From Marinifilum sp. N1E240 (GTDB lineage: Bacteria; Bacteroidota; Bacteroidia; Bacteroidales; Marinifilaceae), in the NCBI RefSeq assembly GCF_009295825.1, contig NZ_WHKF01000002.1:558001-622000 (forward strand): DNA of 64,000 nucleotides, given 5' to 3'. This document shows, piece after piece, positions 1 to 7,480 of the stretch. Every line of letters begins with the position of its first letter. Within the stretch, counting starts at the first letter, position 1. A model generated the notes under the pieces. The model ran no database searches, was not told the DNA's origin, and saw nothing but the letters and a program-made list of their open reading frames with translations. The position numbers and the translations under genes were made by a program.

Positions 1-646
1 GTCCGCCACCATATCTACCAACTTCGAAACTATACCGATAACTTACTTGCGCGTTTGCACGAAGCGTAGGTTTAATGATTCCAAGTTTTGAATATGATAT
101 CGCACCAATGATGTCATAGGAACCGCTTCCCGGTTGCAGATCAGGAGGCAATAAAATTTCAAACTGCTTATCTCTTTTGTAAACACTTCCGGTTGGGAAT
201 TTTGGTCCAATGGCAGCTATGAATTGATCTTGCTTGTTTTGTATTAATGTGTATTGTCCTAATATTACAATATCACCAATGCCGTTGGAAGATTGAGATG
301 TATTTCCCGCCGCTGAATATACGGTCTGATCTTGCCATACATAAGGAAGAATAGTAGTGATTGTCCATTTTTTATTTAAAGCATAAGTGAATCTGAGAAT
401 GCTACTTTTTGTTATTCTTTTCCTATTGGAATCATCTAACCTATGTGTCCCTGAATATAGCTGATCCATTTTATTAATATCATAAGACAAATCAATTACG
501 AAGCTCTTTTCAGGATAAGTTTTTATCCCTAAACTACTTGATAATGGAATACCACCAGTACAACAAGCTTGTGAAAATGTATTATTGCTAGGCAATTGAA
601 AGGCGCAAGCAAGTATTGTAAAGAAGATTAGTCTCATTTTATTCAT
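1..646 (-). CDS. Partial outer-membrane beta-barrel protein, signal peptide present, C-terminus beyond window
   Basis: An open frame runs on the minus strand from an ATG at 646 to the window edge without a stop, giving about 215 codons. The first 25-28 residues (MNKMRLIFFTILACAF...) form a signal peptide. After it comes a conserved-looking ACCTGGIPLSS segment, followed by alternating hydrophobic/polar strands rich in Tyr, Trp and Ser, such as WTITTILPYVWQDQTVYSAAG and GDIVILGQYTLIQNKQDQF. This is typical of transporter-like outer-membrane barrels of unknown substrate in Bacteroidota. It is divergent from the nickel superoxide dismutase gene with 178 bp between starts, so the two could share a control region; that is only positional. 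Exact family and function are unknown. Confidence 0.6.
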   Translation of the reverse strand, partial: MNKMRLIFFTILACAFQLPSNNTFSQACCTGGIPLSSSLGIKTYPEKSFVIDLSYDINKMDQLYSGTHRLDDSNRKRITKSSILRFTYALNKKWTITTILPYVWQDQTVYSAAGNTSQSSNGIGDIVILGQYTLIQNKQDQFIAAIGPKFPTGSVYKRDKQFEILLPPDLQPGSGSYDIIGAISYSKLGIIKPTLRANAQVSYRYSFEVGRYGGG

Positions 647-824
647 ATGTATTGAGTTGTTTTATACAACTGAAATTACAATACATTTAAGGAATGAATT
701 GTCGGAATTTGGACAGAAAAACGATTTACAAGGATATTATAATGCTAAGCAGCCTTTGTATTTAAAATTAATTAGATTAATTTTAAATAAGAATTAATGA
801 AATAAAATTAAAGTATTAGTTGTT

Positions 825-1316
825 ATGAAAAAAATAGTTAAGAATATAGGTTTATCATTAGCTTTTATGCTATTTGCATTTATTAGTAATGTAGAAAAAA
901 CGTATGCTCATTGTGAAATTCCATGTGGTATATATGCTGACTCGGTTCGGGTAGCTCTAATGAGTGAACACATTACTACAATTGAAAAGAGTATGAAGCA
1001 AATTGTAGAATTATCATCAGAAGGTAAAGTGAATTATAATCAATTGGTGCGATGGGTAAGTAACAAAGAAGAGCATGCTAAGAAAATTCAGGAAATTGCT
1101 ACACAGTATTTTATGTTTCAGCGAGTAAAATTAACTGATGATGTTGAAAAAATGAAGAAGAATCAAAAAATGCTTGCTGTTCTTCATGAGATTTGTGTAT
1201 ATGCCATGAAGGCAAAGCAAACTACAGATTTAAAATATATTAAAAAACTAAATGATGCTGTTCATGCATTTACGCATTTGTATTTCGGACCATCGAAGCA
1301 TCATCACCATCATTAA
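825..1316 (+). CDS. sodN: Secreted nickel superoxide dismutase with C-terminal His tail
   Basis: This 163-residue protein begins with a 28-residue signal peptide ending TYA, which would expose the sequence HCEIPCGIY as the new N-terminus. HCxxPCGxY is the nickel hook of Ni-type superoxide dismutase: His1, Cys2 and Cys6 bind the metal. The rest is an all-helical body with several Lys/Glu-rich helices, as in the four-helix-bundle NiSOD fold; the mature form would be about 135 residues against about 117 in Streptomyces. The enzyme dismutes superoxide, here probably in the periplasm. Signal peptidase cleavage could replace the SodX-type protease that matures cytoplasmic NiSOD, and no sodX is visible. 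The protein ends PSKHHHHH, a natural run of five His that could hold nickel. A terminator follows, then a Crp/Fnr regulator. Confidence 0.88.
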   Translation: MKKIVKNIGLSLAFMLFAFISNVEKTYAHCEIPCGIYADSVRVALMSEHITTIEKSMKQIVELSSEGKVNYNQLVRWVSNKEEHAKKIQEIATQYFMFQRVKLTDDVEKMKKNQKMLAVLHEICVYAMKAKQTTDLKYIKKLNDAVHAFTHLYFGPSKHHHHH

Positions 1317-1335
1317 GACTATTTTTTATAAAAGG

Positions 1336-1364
1336 AAACCCTTTCGATTTCGGAGGGGTTTTTC
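1336..1364 (+). terminator. Rho-independent terminator after sodN
   Basis: Stem AACCCTTTCG with CGGAGGGGTT, pairing throughout when G-U pairs are allowed, loop ATTT, followed by a short T run. It lies 20 nt after the sodN stop and separates it from the Crp/Fnr gene. Confidence 0.75.
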
Positions 1365-1416
1365 GGTTCTATAATTCGTTTAGAATTACTAAATTCATAA
1401 TCAAAACAATAAATTA

Positions 1417-2085
1417 ATGAGCGATTCTATTTGGTGTTTCGAAAATGTAAATCTCTTTCAGATTCTTTGTCCTCATAGATTGAAGAAATACAATAACGAC
1501 CATTTTGAAGGATTTAAGAAAGGTGATTTTATTTATTTCCCTCATGATCCATCTAAATCGATTTTTATGGTGAGTAAGGGTAAAGTAAAGATTATTACTT
1601 ACAATCAGGATGGTGAGGAGGTTGTTAAAGCCATTTTGGGTAAAGGAGAAATATTTGGTGAAAAGGCAGTATTGGGTGAAGAGAAACGAGGTGATTATGC
1701 TATGGCTTGCACCGAACCAACTGAGCTTTGTCCTATGAAATTGCCTGATATGTATGAGTTGATGCGAGACAATGAGAAGTTTGGATTGTCTATTTACAAA
1801 CTGATTGGATTTCGAATTAGAAAAATGGAAAGACGTTTGGAGGCCTTACTTTTTAAAGATGTGAAAACTCGTTTGTGTGATTTCCTAAAAGATATGGCAG
1901 AAGAGAATGGAATTCAAAACAACAATCAAATTATCATCCGTCATTTTTATACTCAAAAGGATTTTGCAGATTTAATAGGAACAAAGCGTGAAACTGTTAC
2001 TCGTCTGTTTAATGAATTAAAACAGGAGGGGGTGATTGACTATTCAAGAAAAGAAATTCGTGTTTTTGCCAAAGAACAACTCTGA
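1417..2085 (+). CDS. Crp/Fnr family transcriptional regulator
   Basis: The 222-residue protein has a cyclic-nucleotide-binding-type beta-barrel at about residues 25-125 (SIFMVSKGKVKIITYNQDG, then GEIFGEKAVLGEEKRGDYAMA), a long dimerisation helix, and a C-terminal winged helix at about 150-220 with the recognition-helix segment DFADLIGTKRETVTRLFNEL. It lacks the N-terminal cysteine cluster of true Fnr, so a [4Fe-4S] oxygen sensor is not indicated. Related Bacteroidota regulators sit near oxidative or nitrosative stress genes. Its neighbour is the secreted NiSOD, 100 bp upstream across a terminator, which suggests but does not prove a regulatory link. The ligand is unknown. Confidence 0.88.
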   Translation: MSDSIWCFENVNLFQILCPHRLKKYNNDHFEGFKKGDFIYFPHDPSKSIFMVSKGKVKIITYNQDGEEVVKAILGKGEIFGEKAVLGEEKRGDYAMACTEPTELCPMKLPDMYELMRDNEKFGLSIYKLIGFRIRKMERRLEALLFKDVKTRLCDFLKDMAEENGIQNNNQIIIRHFYTQKDFADLIGTKRETVTRLFNELKQEGVIDYSRKEIRVFAKEQL

Positions 2086-2144
2086 TTTTTAATAAAAGTG
2101 ATCCTTTTGTGATCTGGCTTACATTTTTTGGAATATAAGGAAGG

Positions 2145-2152
2145 TACTTTTG
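2145..2152 (+). promoter_or_regulatory. Bacteroidota -7 box (TACTTTTG) before the spondin-type lipoprotein gene
   Basis: TACTTTTG matches the Bacteroidota -7 consensus TAnnTTTG and lies about 30 bp before the start codon. No well-spaced TTG -33 box is visible, so confidence is moderate. Confidence 0.45.
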
Positions 2153-2183
2153 AATTAAAGTATTAAACCAAAAAATGTTAGAC

Positions 2184-3473
2184 ATGAAAAATTTACTATT
2201 ATTTGCCGCAGCAAGCTTGTTTGCCTTTACCGCTTGCGATGATGATGACGATATCGTAACAAATCCAATTGCATCAGGAACCTTTACTGTAACTGTTGAG
2301 AATATTCAACAGGGAAAATCTTTCTTTAATTCGGGAACAACGGATGCCGCCGGACCAGGAGGTTCATATTCCTACACATTTAATGCAGGTAAAGGTACTT
2401 ACCTTTCATTTGCAAGCATGTTTGTTCAATCGAACGATTTATTTTATGGATTTGGCGATACAGGACTTGCATTATATGATGACAATGGCGATGCTGTAAC
2501 GGGAGATGTTACAAGTGAAGTAATGCTTTGGGATGCAGGAACGGAAGTTAATCAGGAACCTGGAGTAGGTACTGATCAGGCGCCAAGACAATCTGGTGCA
2601 AATACAGGTGCTGAAGAAAATGGAAGCGTAAAATTAATCGCAGATGTTAACGATGGTTACAACTATCCGGCTACTGCTGAAGTAATAAAAATCGAATTAA
2701 GTCATGATGGAGGAACTGAATTTACGGTAACTGTAACTAATGTATCTGATGGATTTGCTTTTCAAACACCAATAGCTCCTGGAGTTTGGGTTGTTCATAA
2801 CTCAGGAATGCCAATTTTTACGGAAAATGAGGCATCAATGAATGGATTGGAAGGTTTAGCCGAGGATGGAGCAAATGCCGACCTAGGAATGTATTTGTCT
2901 GATAATAGTGGCTATGTATCACCTTTTGCTCCTGGAGTATTTGTTGTGAACACAGGAGGTCTTCCATTGTTCGAAGACGGTGTCCCTCATTTAGGAAATG
3001 GTTTGGAAGCATTGGCTGAGGATGGAAGTCCTGGAGATTTAAATGCATCATTCGATGGATTAGCGGGAATTACTGCAAATGGTGTATTTTCTGTACCAGT
3101 AGGAGGTAGTGGTGGAGCACCAATTTTCCCTGGAGATTCTTACGAATTTACTTTTGAAGCAAGTGAATTGGATTATTTCAATTTGGCAACGATGTTGGTT
3201 CAGACTAATGATTTATTTGTTGCGTTCGAAGACAAAGGCATTTATTTATTCGAAAATGGAATTCCAGTTACTGGCGATGTAACATCAAAGTTAATGCTTT
3301 GGGATGCAGGAACTGAGGTAAATGAATATCCGGGAGCGGGAAACAATCAGCCGCCAAGACAAGCAGGTGCAAACACCGGAACAGAAGAAACAAATTCGGT
3401 TATGGAGGTAAATGATTCATTTACATATCCAGCTATAAAAGACTTAATTAGAGTTACCATAAGTGCTAACTAG
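2184..3473 (+). CDS. Spondin-domain lipoprotein with internal duplication
   Basis: The protein is about 429 residues from the second ATG at 2184, chosen because MKNLLLFAAASLFAFTAC then reads as a lipoprotein signal with Cys after the lipobox; an ATG at 2175 would add three residues. The Cys is followed by five Asp, an export-like acidic stretch. Two spondin-N-like domains (about residues 25-175 and 300-428) share the motifs VQSNDLF/VQTNDLF, VTGDVTS, LWDAGTEVN and PPRQ(S/A)GANTG. Between them lie two copies of a shorter unit (APGVxVVxxxGxPxF ... GLExLAEDG). It should be a surface or periplasmic protein of unknown role, since bacterial spondin proteins have no established activity. It is a single gene with its own promoter-like box and terminator. 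Confidence 0.82.
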   Translation: MKNLLLFAAASLFAFTACDDDDDIVTNPIASGTFTVTVENIQQGKSFFNSGTTDAAGPGGSYSYTFNAGKGTYLSFASMFVQSNDLFYGFGDTGLALYDDNGDAVTGDVTSEVMLWDAGTEVNQEPGVGTDQAPRQSGANTGAEENGSVKLIADVNDGYNYPATAEVIKIELSHDGGTEFTVTVTNVSDGFAFQTPIAPGVWVVHNSGMPIFTENEASMNGLEGLAEDGANADLGMYLSDNSGYVSPFAPGVFVVNTGGLPLFEDGVPHLGNGLEALAEDGSPGDLNASFDGLAGITANGVFSVPVGGSGGAPIFPGDSYEFTFEASELDYFNLATMLVQTNDLFVAFEDKGIYLFENGIPVTGDVTSKLMLWDAGTEVNEYPGAGNNQPPRQAGANTGTEETNSVMEVNDSFTYPAIKDLIRVTISAN

Positions 3474-3483
3474 GTTTGATTCC

Positions 3484-3520
3484 AAGAGGAAGTTTGACAG
3501 GTTCAGGCTTCCTCTTTTTT
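3484..3520. terminator. Shared terminator hairpin between convergent genes
   Basis: AAGAGGAAG pairs exactly with CTTCCTCTT, followed by TTTTTT on the plus strand. It terminates the spondin gene. Because the ATP-grasp gene on the other strand stops at 3503, part of the stem also encodes that protein's last codons (Lys-Lys-Glu-Glu-Ala). Confidence 0.85.
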
Positions 3521-4735
3521 GTTTAGTAAAAGATACAAACCAAATTTCTTGTTCTGATATGGACTTACTAGTGGCAAATAACCGCTATACCACTTCCCAT
3601 CCTTCATTTCAAAAGGATATTCATTTTTCATTTTATTGTGAAAATCATCGAAAGATTCTTTGGGTTTAAAATTGATTTTAAAAGCACCACATGAATCCTG
3701 ATGAATGTATTTATCGAGACAAATGGCTAAGGTTCCCATATTATAACGCAGATTGATCTCCACACATGGATGAATTTTATTTTCACCATTTTCATCTTCA
3801 ATAATCATACAATCAACACCCAAATATCCACAGTAATTGTTTGCAATTGCCGATTTGGCAATCGCTTTAAACATTCCATCTGACAGTTCTTTTAAAGTTC
3901 CCTCTGATAGGTGATTTTTCAGTTCTTGTGGCATTCCTCCAAGTAGATTTCCATCATACTGACCATTAGAGTTGGTTTGGAAAAAACCAGGTCCCAGATA
4001 TTCCAATTTTCCTTTTCCATCGCAATAATATTGAAGAGAGAAATCGAAATTTTTGTGTAGCAAAGCCTCAACCATAACATATCCTTGAGCCTCAAGCGTA
4101 CCATTTATCCATTGTGTGATGGATTCGTTCAAATAAGAATATCTTAAAACTTGTAAACCTCTTCCTGATGAACTCCACGGAGCTTTAATAATAATTTGTC
4201 CCCATTCCGCTATCAAAGCTTCAATTTCTTCAACCGAGCGGCAAATGCGAGCCTTTTTTTGCTCATCGAAATAGCCTTTTTTGTGCTCCTTAAAGAAATC
4301 GTTCAACACATGTAAAGCTGTTTGTCGGCTATACAATTCCTTGTGAGTCTCCTTCCAGTAAGCATTAGGTTGATTTAAAAAATCCTCACTGCAAAATGGT
4401 TTAAGATCTTTATAAATATGATGTATTCTTGGGCTCCATCCCCAGGGATGAAATTCTATTTTAGATGATAAGACAGAAATTGGATCACTAAGTATGTTGC
4501 TAGTTTTAATGATGTTTGGAAGTTTAAATCCTGCCTCAGATATCAAATCCAAAAACTTTTGATCGGGCAACTGATGAACCAGCATCACATCATTTTCGGT
4601 GGCAAAATACATGGGTAGTAAATCCAAATCCTGTTCGAATTTGGTTAATGTTTTATTAGGCATGTAGCTTACCGTACCATTCGATATGGCTATTTCGCAG
4701 GTTGGATTATAAACAAATACTTTTGATACACTCAT
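3503..4735 (-). CDS. Uncharacterised ATP-grasp-like protein
   Basis: The 410-residue soluble protein has no signal peptide. An ATP-grasp-like core is visible: IIIKAPWSSSGRGLQVL at about 178-195 resembles the nucleotide-binding Lys and glycine-rich loop, VMVEALL follows, and LGVDCMIIEDENGEN with CVEINLRYNMGT at about 305-335 resembles the metal-binding Asp and Glu-x-Asn region. The N-terminal third (NPTCEIAISNGTVSYMPNKT) looks specific to a conserved Bacteroidota family. ATP-grasp enzymes join a carboxylate to an amine or thiol via an acyl phosphate; the substrate here is unknown. It is divergent from sfsA with 77 bp between the starts and convergent with the spondin gene. Confidence 0.78.
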   Translation of the reverse strand: MSVSKVFVYNPTCEIAISNGTVSYMPNKTLTKFEQDLDLLPMYFATENDVMLVHQLPDQKFLDLISEAGFKLPNIIKTSNILSDPISVLSSKIEFHPWGWSPRIHHIYKDLKPFCSEDFLNQPNAYWKETHKELYSRQTALHVLNDFFKEHKKGYFDEQKKARICRSVEEIEALIAEWGQIIIKAPWSSSGRGLQVLRYSYLNESITQWINGTLEAQGYVMVEALLHKNFDFSLQYYCDGKGKLEYLGPGFFQTNSNGQYDGNLLGGMPQELKNHLSEGTLKELSDGMFKAIAKSAIANNYCGYLGVDCMIIEDENGENKIHPCVEINLRYNMGTLAICLDKYIHQDSCGAFKINFKPKESFDDFHNKMKNEYPFEMKDGKWYSGYLPLVSPYQNKKFGLYLLLNKKEEA

Positions 4736-4758
4736 TATTCAATCTTATTATGATGCAG

Positions 4759-4787
4759 CAAAAGTAGAAGAAATCTATCTATATTTG
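4759..4787. promoter_or_regulatory. Divergent pair of -7 boxes between the ATP-grasp gene and sfsA
   Basis: On the minus strand TACTTTTG occupies 4759-4766 (about 25 bp before the ATP-grasp start). On the plus strand TATATTTG occupies 4780-4787 (about 26 bp before the sfsA start). Both match TAnnTTTG and are at the right distance from the start codons. No clear -33 elements are visible. Confidence 0.5.
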
Positions 4788-4812
4788 ATTTTCTTTTCAT
4801 AAAAATACCAGT

Positions 4813-5511
4813 ATGATTTTTCCAAAACCTCTTGTTCATGGTCGATTGATAAAAAGATACAAACGCTTTTTAGCGGATGTAGAATTAGATAATGGGGATG
4901 TGGTTGTGGCACATACGGCTAATTCAGGAAGTATGAAATCCTGTTTGGAAGAAGGTGCAGAGGTGTATCTAATACATGTTGATGATCCCAAACGAAAGAC
5001 CAAGTATACCTGGGAAATGATTCAAATTAACAATGCCTGGGTAGGGATTAATACTGCTGTGCCCAATGTTTTGGTATACGAAGCTGTAAAGAATCAGGAA
5101 ATTGAAGCACTGACAGGTTTTACTCATGTAAAACGTGAGGTTAAGTTTGAAGATAGCCGTTTTGATGTGTTTGCTTCGAATGAGAAGGAAGAGTGTTTTA
5201 TTGAGGTGAAAAATGTAAGCCTTAAAGATAAGCAATATGCACGTTTTCCCGATGCCGTTACCACACGAGGGAAAAAACATTTGGAAACCTTAATGCGAGT
5301 GAAAGAGCAAGGCATGCGCGCAGTAATGGTTTACGTTATTCAGCGCAGCGATGTAGAAATATTTACTCCTGCTTTTGATATCGATCCTGATTATGCAGCA
5401 ACTCTAAAAAAAGCTTATGAAAGTGGAGTTGAGGTGTATCCGATAAGAGCAATTGTAAGTCCCGAAAAAATTGAATTGGGAGAAATATTGCCATTTAATT
5501 TAACAAGATAA
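4813..5511 (+). CDS. sfsA: SfsA family protein (sugar fermentation stimulation protein homologue)
   Basis: The protein has 232 residues, the usual SfsA length. The N-terminal part has the OB-fold-like pattern LVHGRLIKRYKRFLADVEL, then VAHTANSGSMKSCLEEGAEVYL, which matches the CPNTGSM region of the family. The C-terminal half has a PD-(D/E)xK-nuclease-like layout: SRFDVFAS, then EECFIEVKNVSLK with the Glu-x-Lys pair, and ARFPDAVTTRGKKHL. SfsA was named from increased maltose use in Escherichia coli and binds DNA; its biochemical role remains unsettled. It is apparently a single-gene unit, divergent from the ATP-grasp gene. Confidence 0.93.
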   Translation: MIFPKPLVHGRLIKRYKRFLADVELDNGDVVVAHTANSGSMKSCLEEGAEVYLIHVDDPKRKTKYTWEMIQINNAWVGINTAVPNVLVYEAVKNQEIEALTGFTHVKREVKFEDSRFDVFASNEKEECFIEVKNVSLKDKQYARFPDAVTTRGKKHLETLMRVKEQGMRAVMVYVIQRSDVEIFTPAFDIDPDYAATLKKAYESGVEVYPIRAIVSPEKIELGEILPFNLTR

Positions 5512-5586
5512 TTCATGTTCACTATCTATGATTGAAGAATAGTATGAGATATTAAATGATATAATTCGAATCTCATCGAAAAAAAC

Positions 5587-5594
5587 TATTTTTG
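5587..5594 (+). promoter_or_regulatory. -7 box (TATTTTTG) before the cysteine-cluster protein gene
   Basis: TATTTTTG fits TAnnTTTG and lies 20 bp before the start codon. A -33 TTG is not evident. Confidence 0.45.
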
Positions 5595-5613
5595 CCCTAC
5601 TAAAATTAGAGAG

Positions 5614-6147
5614 ATGAACGAAAAGGCAAGAGAAGAGTTGGCAAAGTATCGCCAGTTGAGAGATGAGGTGAGTGAAGTAAGTGAAAAATTAGCAGCTTTG
5701 CATAAAGAAGAAATGGCATGTAAAAAAGGTTGTTCTGAATGTTGTATGCATTTTTCGGTGTTGCCAGTCGAGTACTTTAGCATATTAGATGAGTTGAAAC
5801 AAAATCCACTAAAGAAATATCGAGAATTGGATGAGGAGGCAGATGATTGTAATTTCTTAATTAATGATTTGTGTCAAATCTATCAATCTCGTCCTTTTAT
5901 TTGCAGAACTCATGGTTTACCTCTCTTGTTTATGAATCAGGAAGGTGATGGATGGGAGTTGTCAACTTGTCCTTTAAATTTTACCGATTTCGAAGAGTTT
6001 CATAGTGAAAATACTTATCCGCAGGATACTTACAATAGCAAGTTGTTCTTAATTAATCAGGAATTTGTGAAGAATTATGAAGCTGAAAAATTCGGAGATT
6101 TTGATATGATCTCAATAAACAGATTGGTGAAGGATCTTAAGAAATAA
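5614..6147 (+). CDS. YkgJ/UPF0153 family cysteine-cluster protein
   Basis: The 177-residue soluble protein starts with a charged helix and then carries CKKGCSECC at about residues 40-48, the CxxxCxxCC signature of the UPF0153/YkgJ family. Further cysteines follow at CNFLINDLCQIYQSRPFICRTHG (about 90-113) and at STCPLNF. Such cysteine sets are thought to bind zinc or an iron-sulfur cluster; no enzymatic role is established. A GAGAG-type ribosome binding site lies just before the ATG. It is a single gene with its own promoter-like box and a shared terminator. Confidence 0.88.
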   Translation: MNEKAREELAKYRQLRDEVSEVSEKLAALHKEEMACKKGCSECCMHFSVLPVEYFSILDELKQNPLKKYRELDEEADDCNFLINDLCQIYQSRPFICRTHGLPLLFMNQEGDGWELSTCPLNFTDFEEFHSENTYPQDTYNSKLFLINQEFVKNYEAEKFGDFDMISINRLVKDLKK

Positions 6148-6149
6148 CA

Positions 6150-6184
6150 AATACTCCTCATTATGAGGAGTATTGAATTTTAAT
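6150..6184. terminator. Bidirectional terminator between convergent genes
   Basis: The perfect 10-bp inverted repeat AATACTCCTC / GAGGAGTATT around an ATTAT loop is followed by GAATTTTAATT on the plus strand. It can serve the YkgJ-type gene and, in reverse, the membrane protein gene ending at 6184. Confidence 0.8.
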
Positions 6185-6834
6185 TATTTTCGAAGTTCTT
6201 CCATATCAGCTATTGTTTCCTCTAGCTTTCTAAATATATGACCATAAATTAACTTGATATCTAGTTTGTATAATTTTCCACTAAATACAGTAATTAAAAT
6301 AAGAAATACTGTTATAGGAATCATATACAAAATAGGTATACCATAAACTAAATAAGTGTTTGGATCACTCATGATTTCATCAATCATTCGTTCCTTCATA
6401 AATGGATCCATATCTGCATAAAACATACCTAAAATAACAGCTAAAAAGAGGATTGGATATATGAATTTAAAAATTTTCATGTACTGAGACATCGCTTTTT
6501 TTAGCCAGTTATCAAATGCTATCAAATACTCATAACTGCTAAGACTGCTATCCAACTCTTCTAGTTTGTCAGTTTGTTTTTTTCCTATCCAAACTACAAG
6601 CATAAGAGAACAAAAGAAACAGCTTCCAATAATTGGTATTCTCAGAAATATAGAGAGCAGTAGCATAAATGAAGCACCAATAACAATTCCGTATAAATTC
6701 TTTTTGCCCATTTTTTTAAACTGGTCTACCAAATGTTTCGATTTTTGATTGTATAAATTGTTAAGTTTTGGTACAACCATTGCTTCATTGTTTAAAAAAC
6801 CTTCGTTCCATATAGATTCAATTGACTTTTCCAT
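6184..6834 (-). CDS. Four-helix membrane protein paired with an ECF sigma factor (candidate anti-sigma)
   Basis: The 216-residue protein has a soluble N-terminus of about 45 residues, then about four membrane segments: IVIGASFMLLLSIFL, IGSCFFCSLMLVVWI, FKFIYPILFLAVILGMFYA and VYGIPILYMIPITVFLILI. It ends in a Lys/Glu-rich helix. Its start overlaps the end of the sigma-factor gene by 17 bp, so the two are translationally linked. In Bacteroidota such partners of ECF sigma factors often act as membrane anti-sigma factors, but no known anti-sigma domain is recognisable here, so the role is inferred from gene order only. Confidence 0.7.
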   Translation of the reverse strand: MEKSIESIWNEGFLNNEAMVVPKLNNLYNQKSKHLVDQFKKMGKKNLYGIVIGASFMLLLSIFLRIPIIGSCFFCSLMLVVWIGKKQTDKLEELDSSLSSYEYLIAFDNWLKKAMSQYMKIFKFIYPILFLAVILGMFYADMDPFMKERMIDEIMSDPNTYLVYGIPILYMIPITVFLILITVFSGKLYKLDIKLIYGHIFRKLEETIADMEELRK

Positions 6835-7303
6835 GTAGTATCTTTTTTAATCGTTCCTTAATTCTTTTAATTCTCACACCAATATTGTTCGAACTTGTAC
6901 CAATAATGTCTGCTATTTCGTTATATGATTTCTCTTCCAGATAAAGCAAAATTACCCCTCGGTCGACCTCGGATAATTGCCTTATGGCATCATATAATTG
7001 ATTCAAAGATTCATCTGCAAAAGCATGACTATATTCGCTTGCCTCGTCAGGCATATAGTCGGATGCAACATGTTGATGATTCTTTTTCTTAAGAAGCGTT
7101 AAACAAACATTAAGAGTTAATCGATAGATCCATGTAGACCATTCTGATTGTTCCTTAAAATTCTTATGGCTTCTCCAAATCTGCAAACAGACTTCTTGAT
7201 AATAATCTTCGAAATCTTCCTGTGTGTTTGTATATGCCCTGCAAATCTTAATTATGATAGCGGCATATGGTAAAATTGATGATGTATAAAAATCGTTACT
7301 CAC
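6818..7303 (-). CDS. ECF-type RNA polymerase sigma factor
   Basis: The protein has 161 residues, the usual ECF size. Region 2 is visible at about 10-80 (EDFEDYYQEVCLQIWRSHKNF, then WSTWIYRLTLNVCL), and region 4 at about 105-155 (LYDAIRQLSEVDRGVILLY, then SYNEIADIIGTSSNNIGVRI as the helix-turn-helix). It redirects RNA polymerase to a small regulon. The downstream four-helix membrane protein overlaps it and probably controls it. No FecR or SusC/D genes are nearby, so it is not an obvious glycan or iron-uptake module. Confidence 0.92.
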   Translation of the reverse strand: MSNDFYTSSILPYAAIIIKICRAYTNTQEDFEDYYQEVCLQIWRSHKNFKEQSEWSTWIYRLTLNVCLTLLKKKNHQHVASDYMPDEASEYSHAFADESLNQLYDAIRQLSEVDRGVILLYLEEKSYNEIADIIGTSSNNIGVRIKRIKERLKKILHGKVN

Positions 7304-7480
7304 TATAGTTTTTTCTTAGTTAGTGGTAGAATTGATAGATTATTACACTCAATGGAATATTTTTTTTATCAAGTATGGAATCTTGATTCAAGATAAGTAT
7401 TGTTGTGGAGATATATTTGGTTTATTTACTGCAAATTAGGGTTGTTGGAAAATTGTTTGAAGAATGGAAGATTTTACTAC

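Noticed and set aside
1301-1316. Five terminal His codons as a cloning-vector His tag
   Set aside because: Surrounding sequence is normal genomic DNA with its own terminator, the codons are mixed CAT/CAC, and no vector sequence follows.
4969-5315. Minus-strand open frames inside sfsA
   Set aside because: They lie opposite a well-conserved gene and encode low-complexity Cys/Phe-rich sequence without a family.
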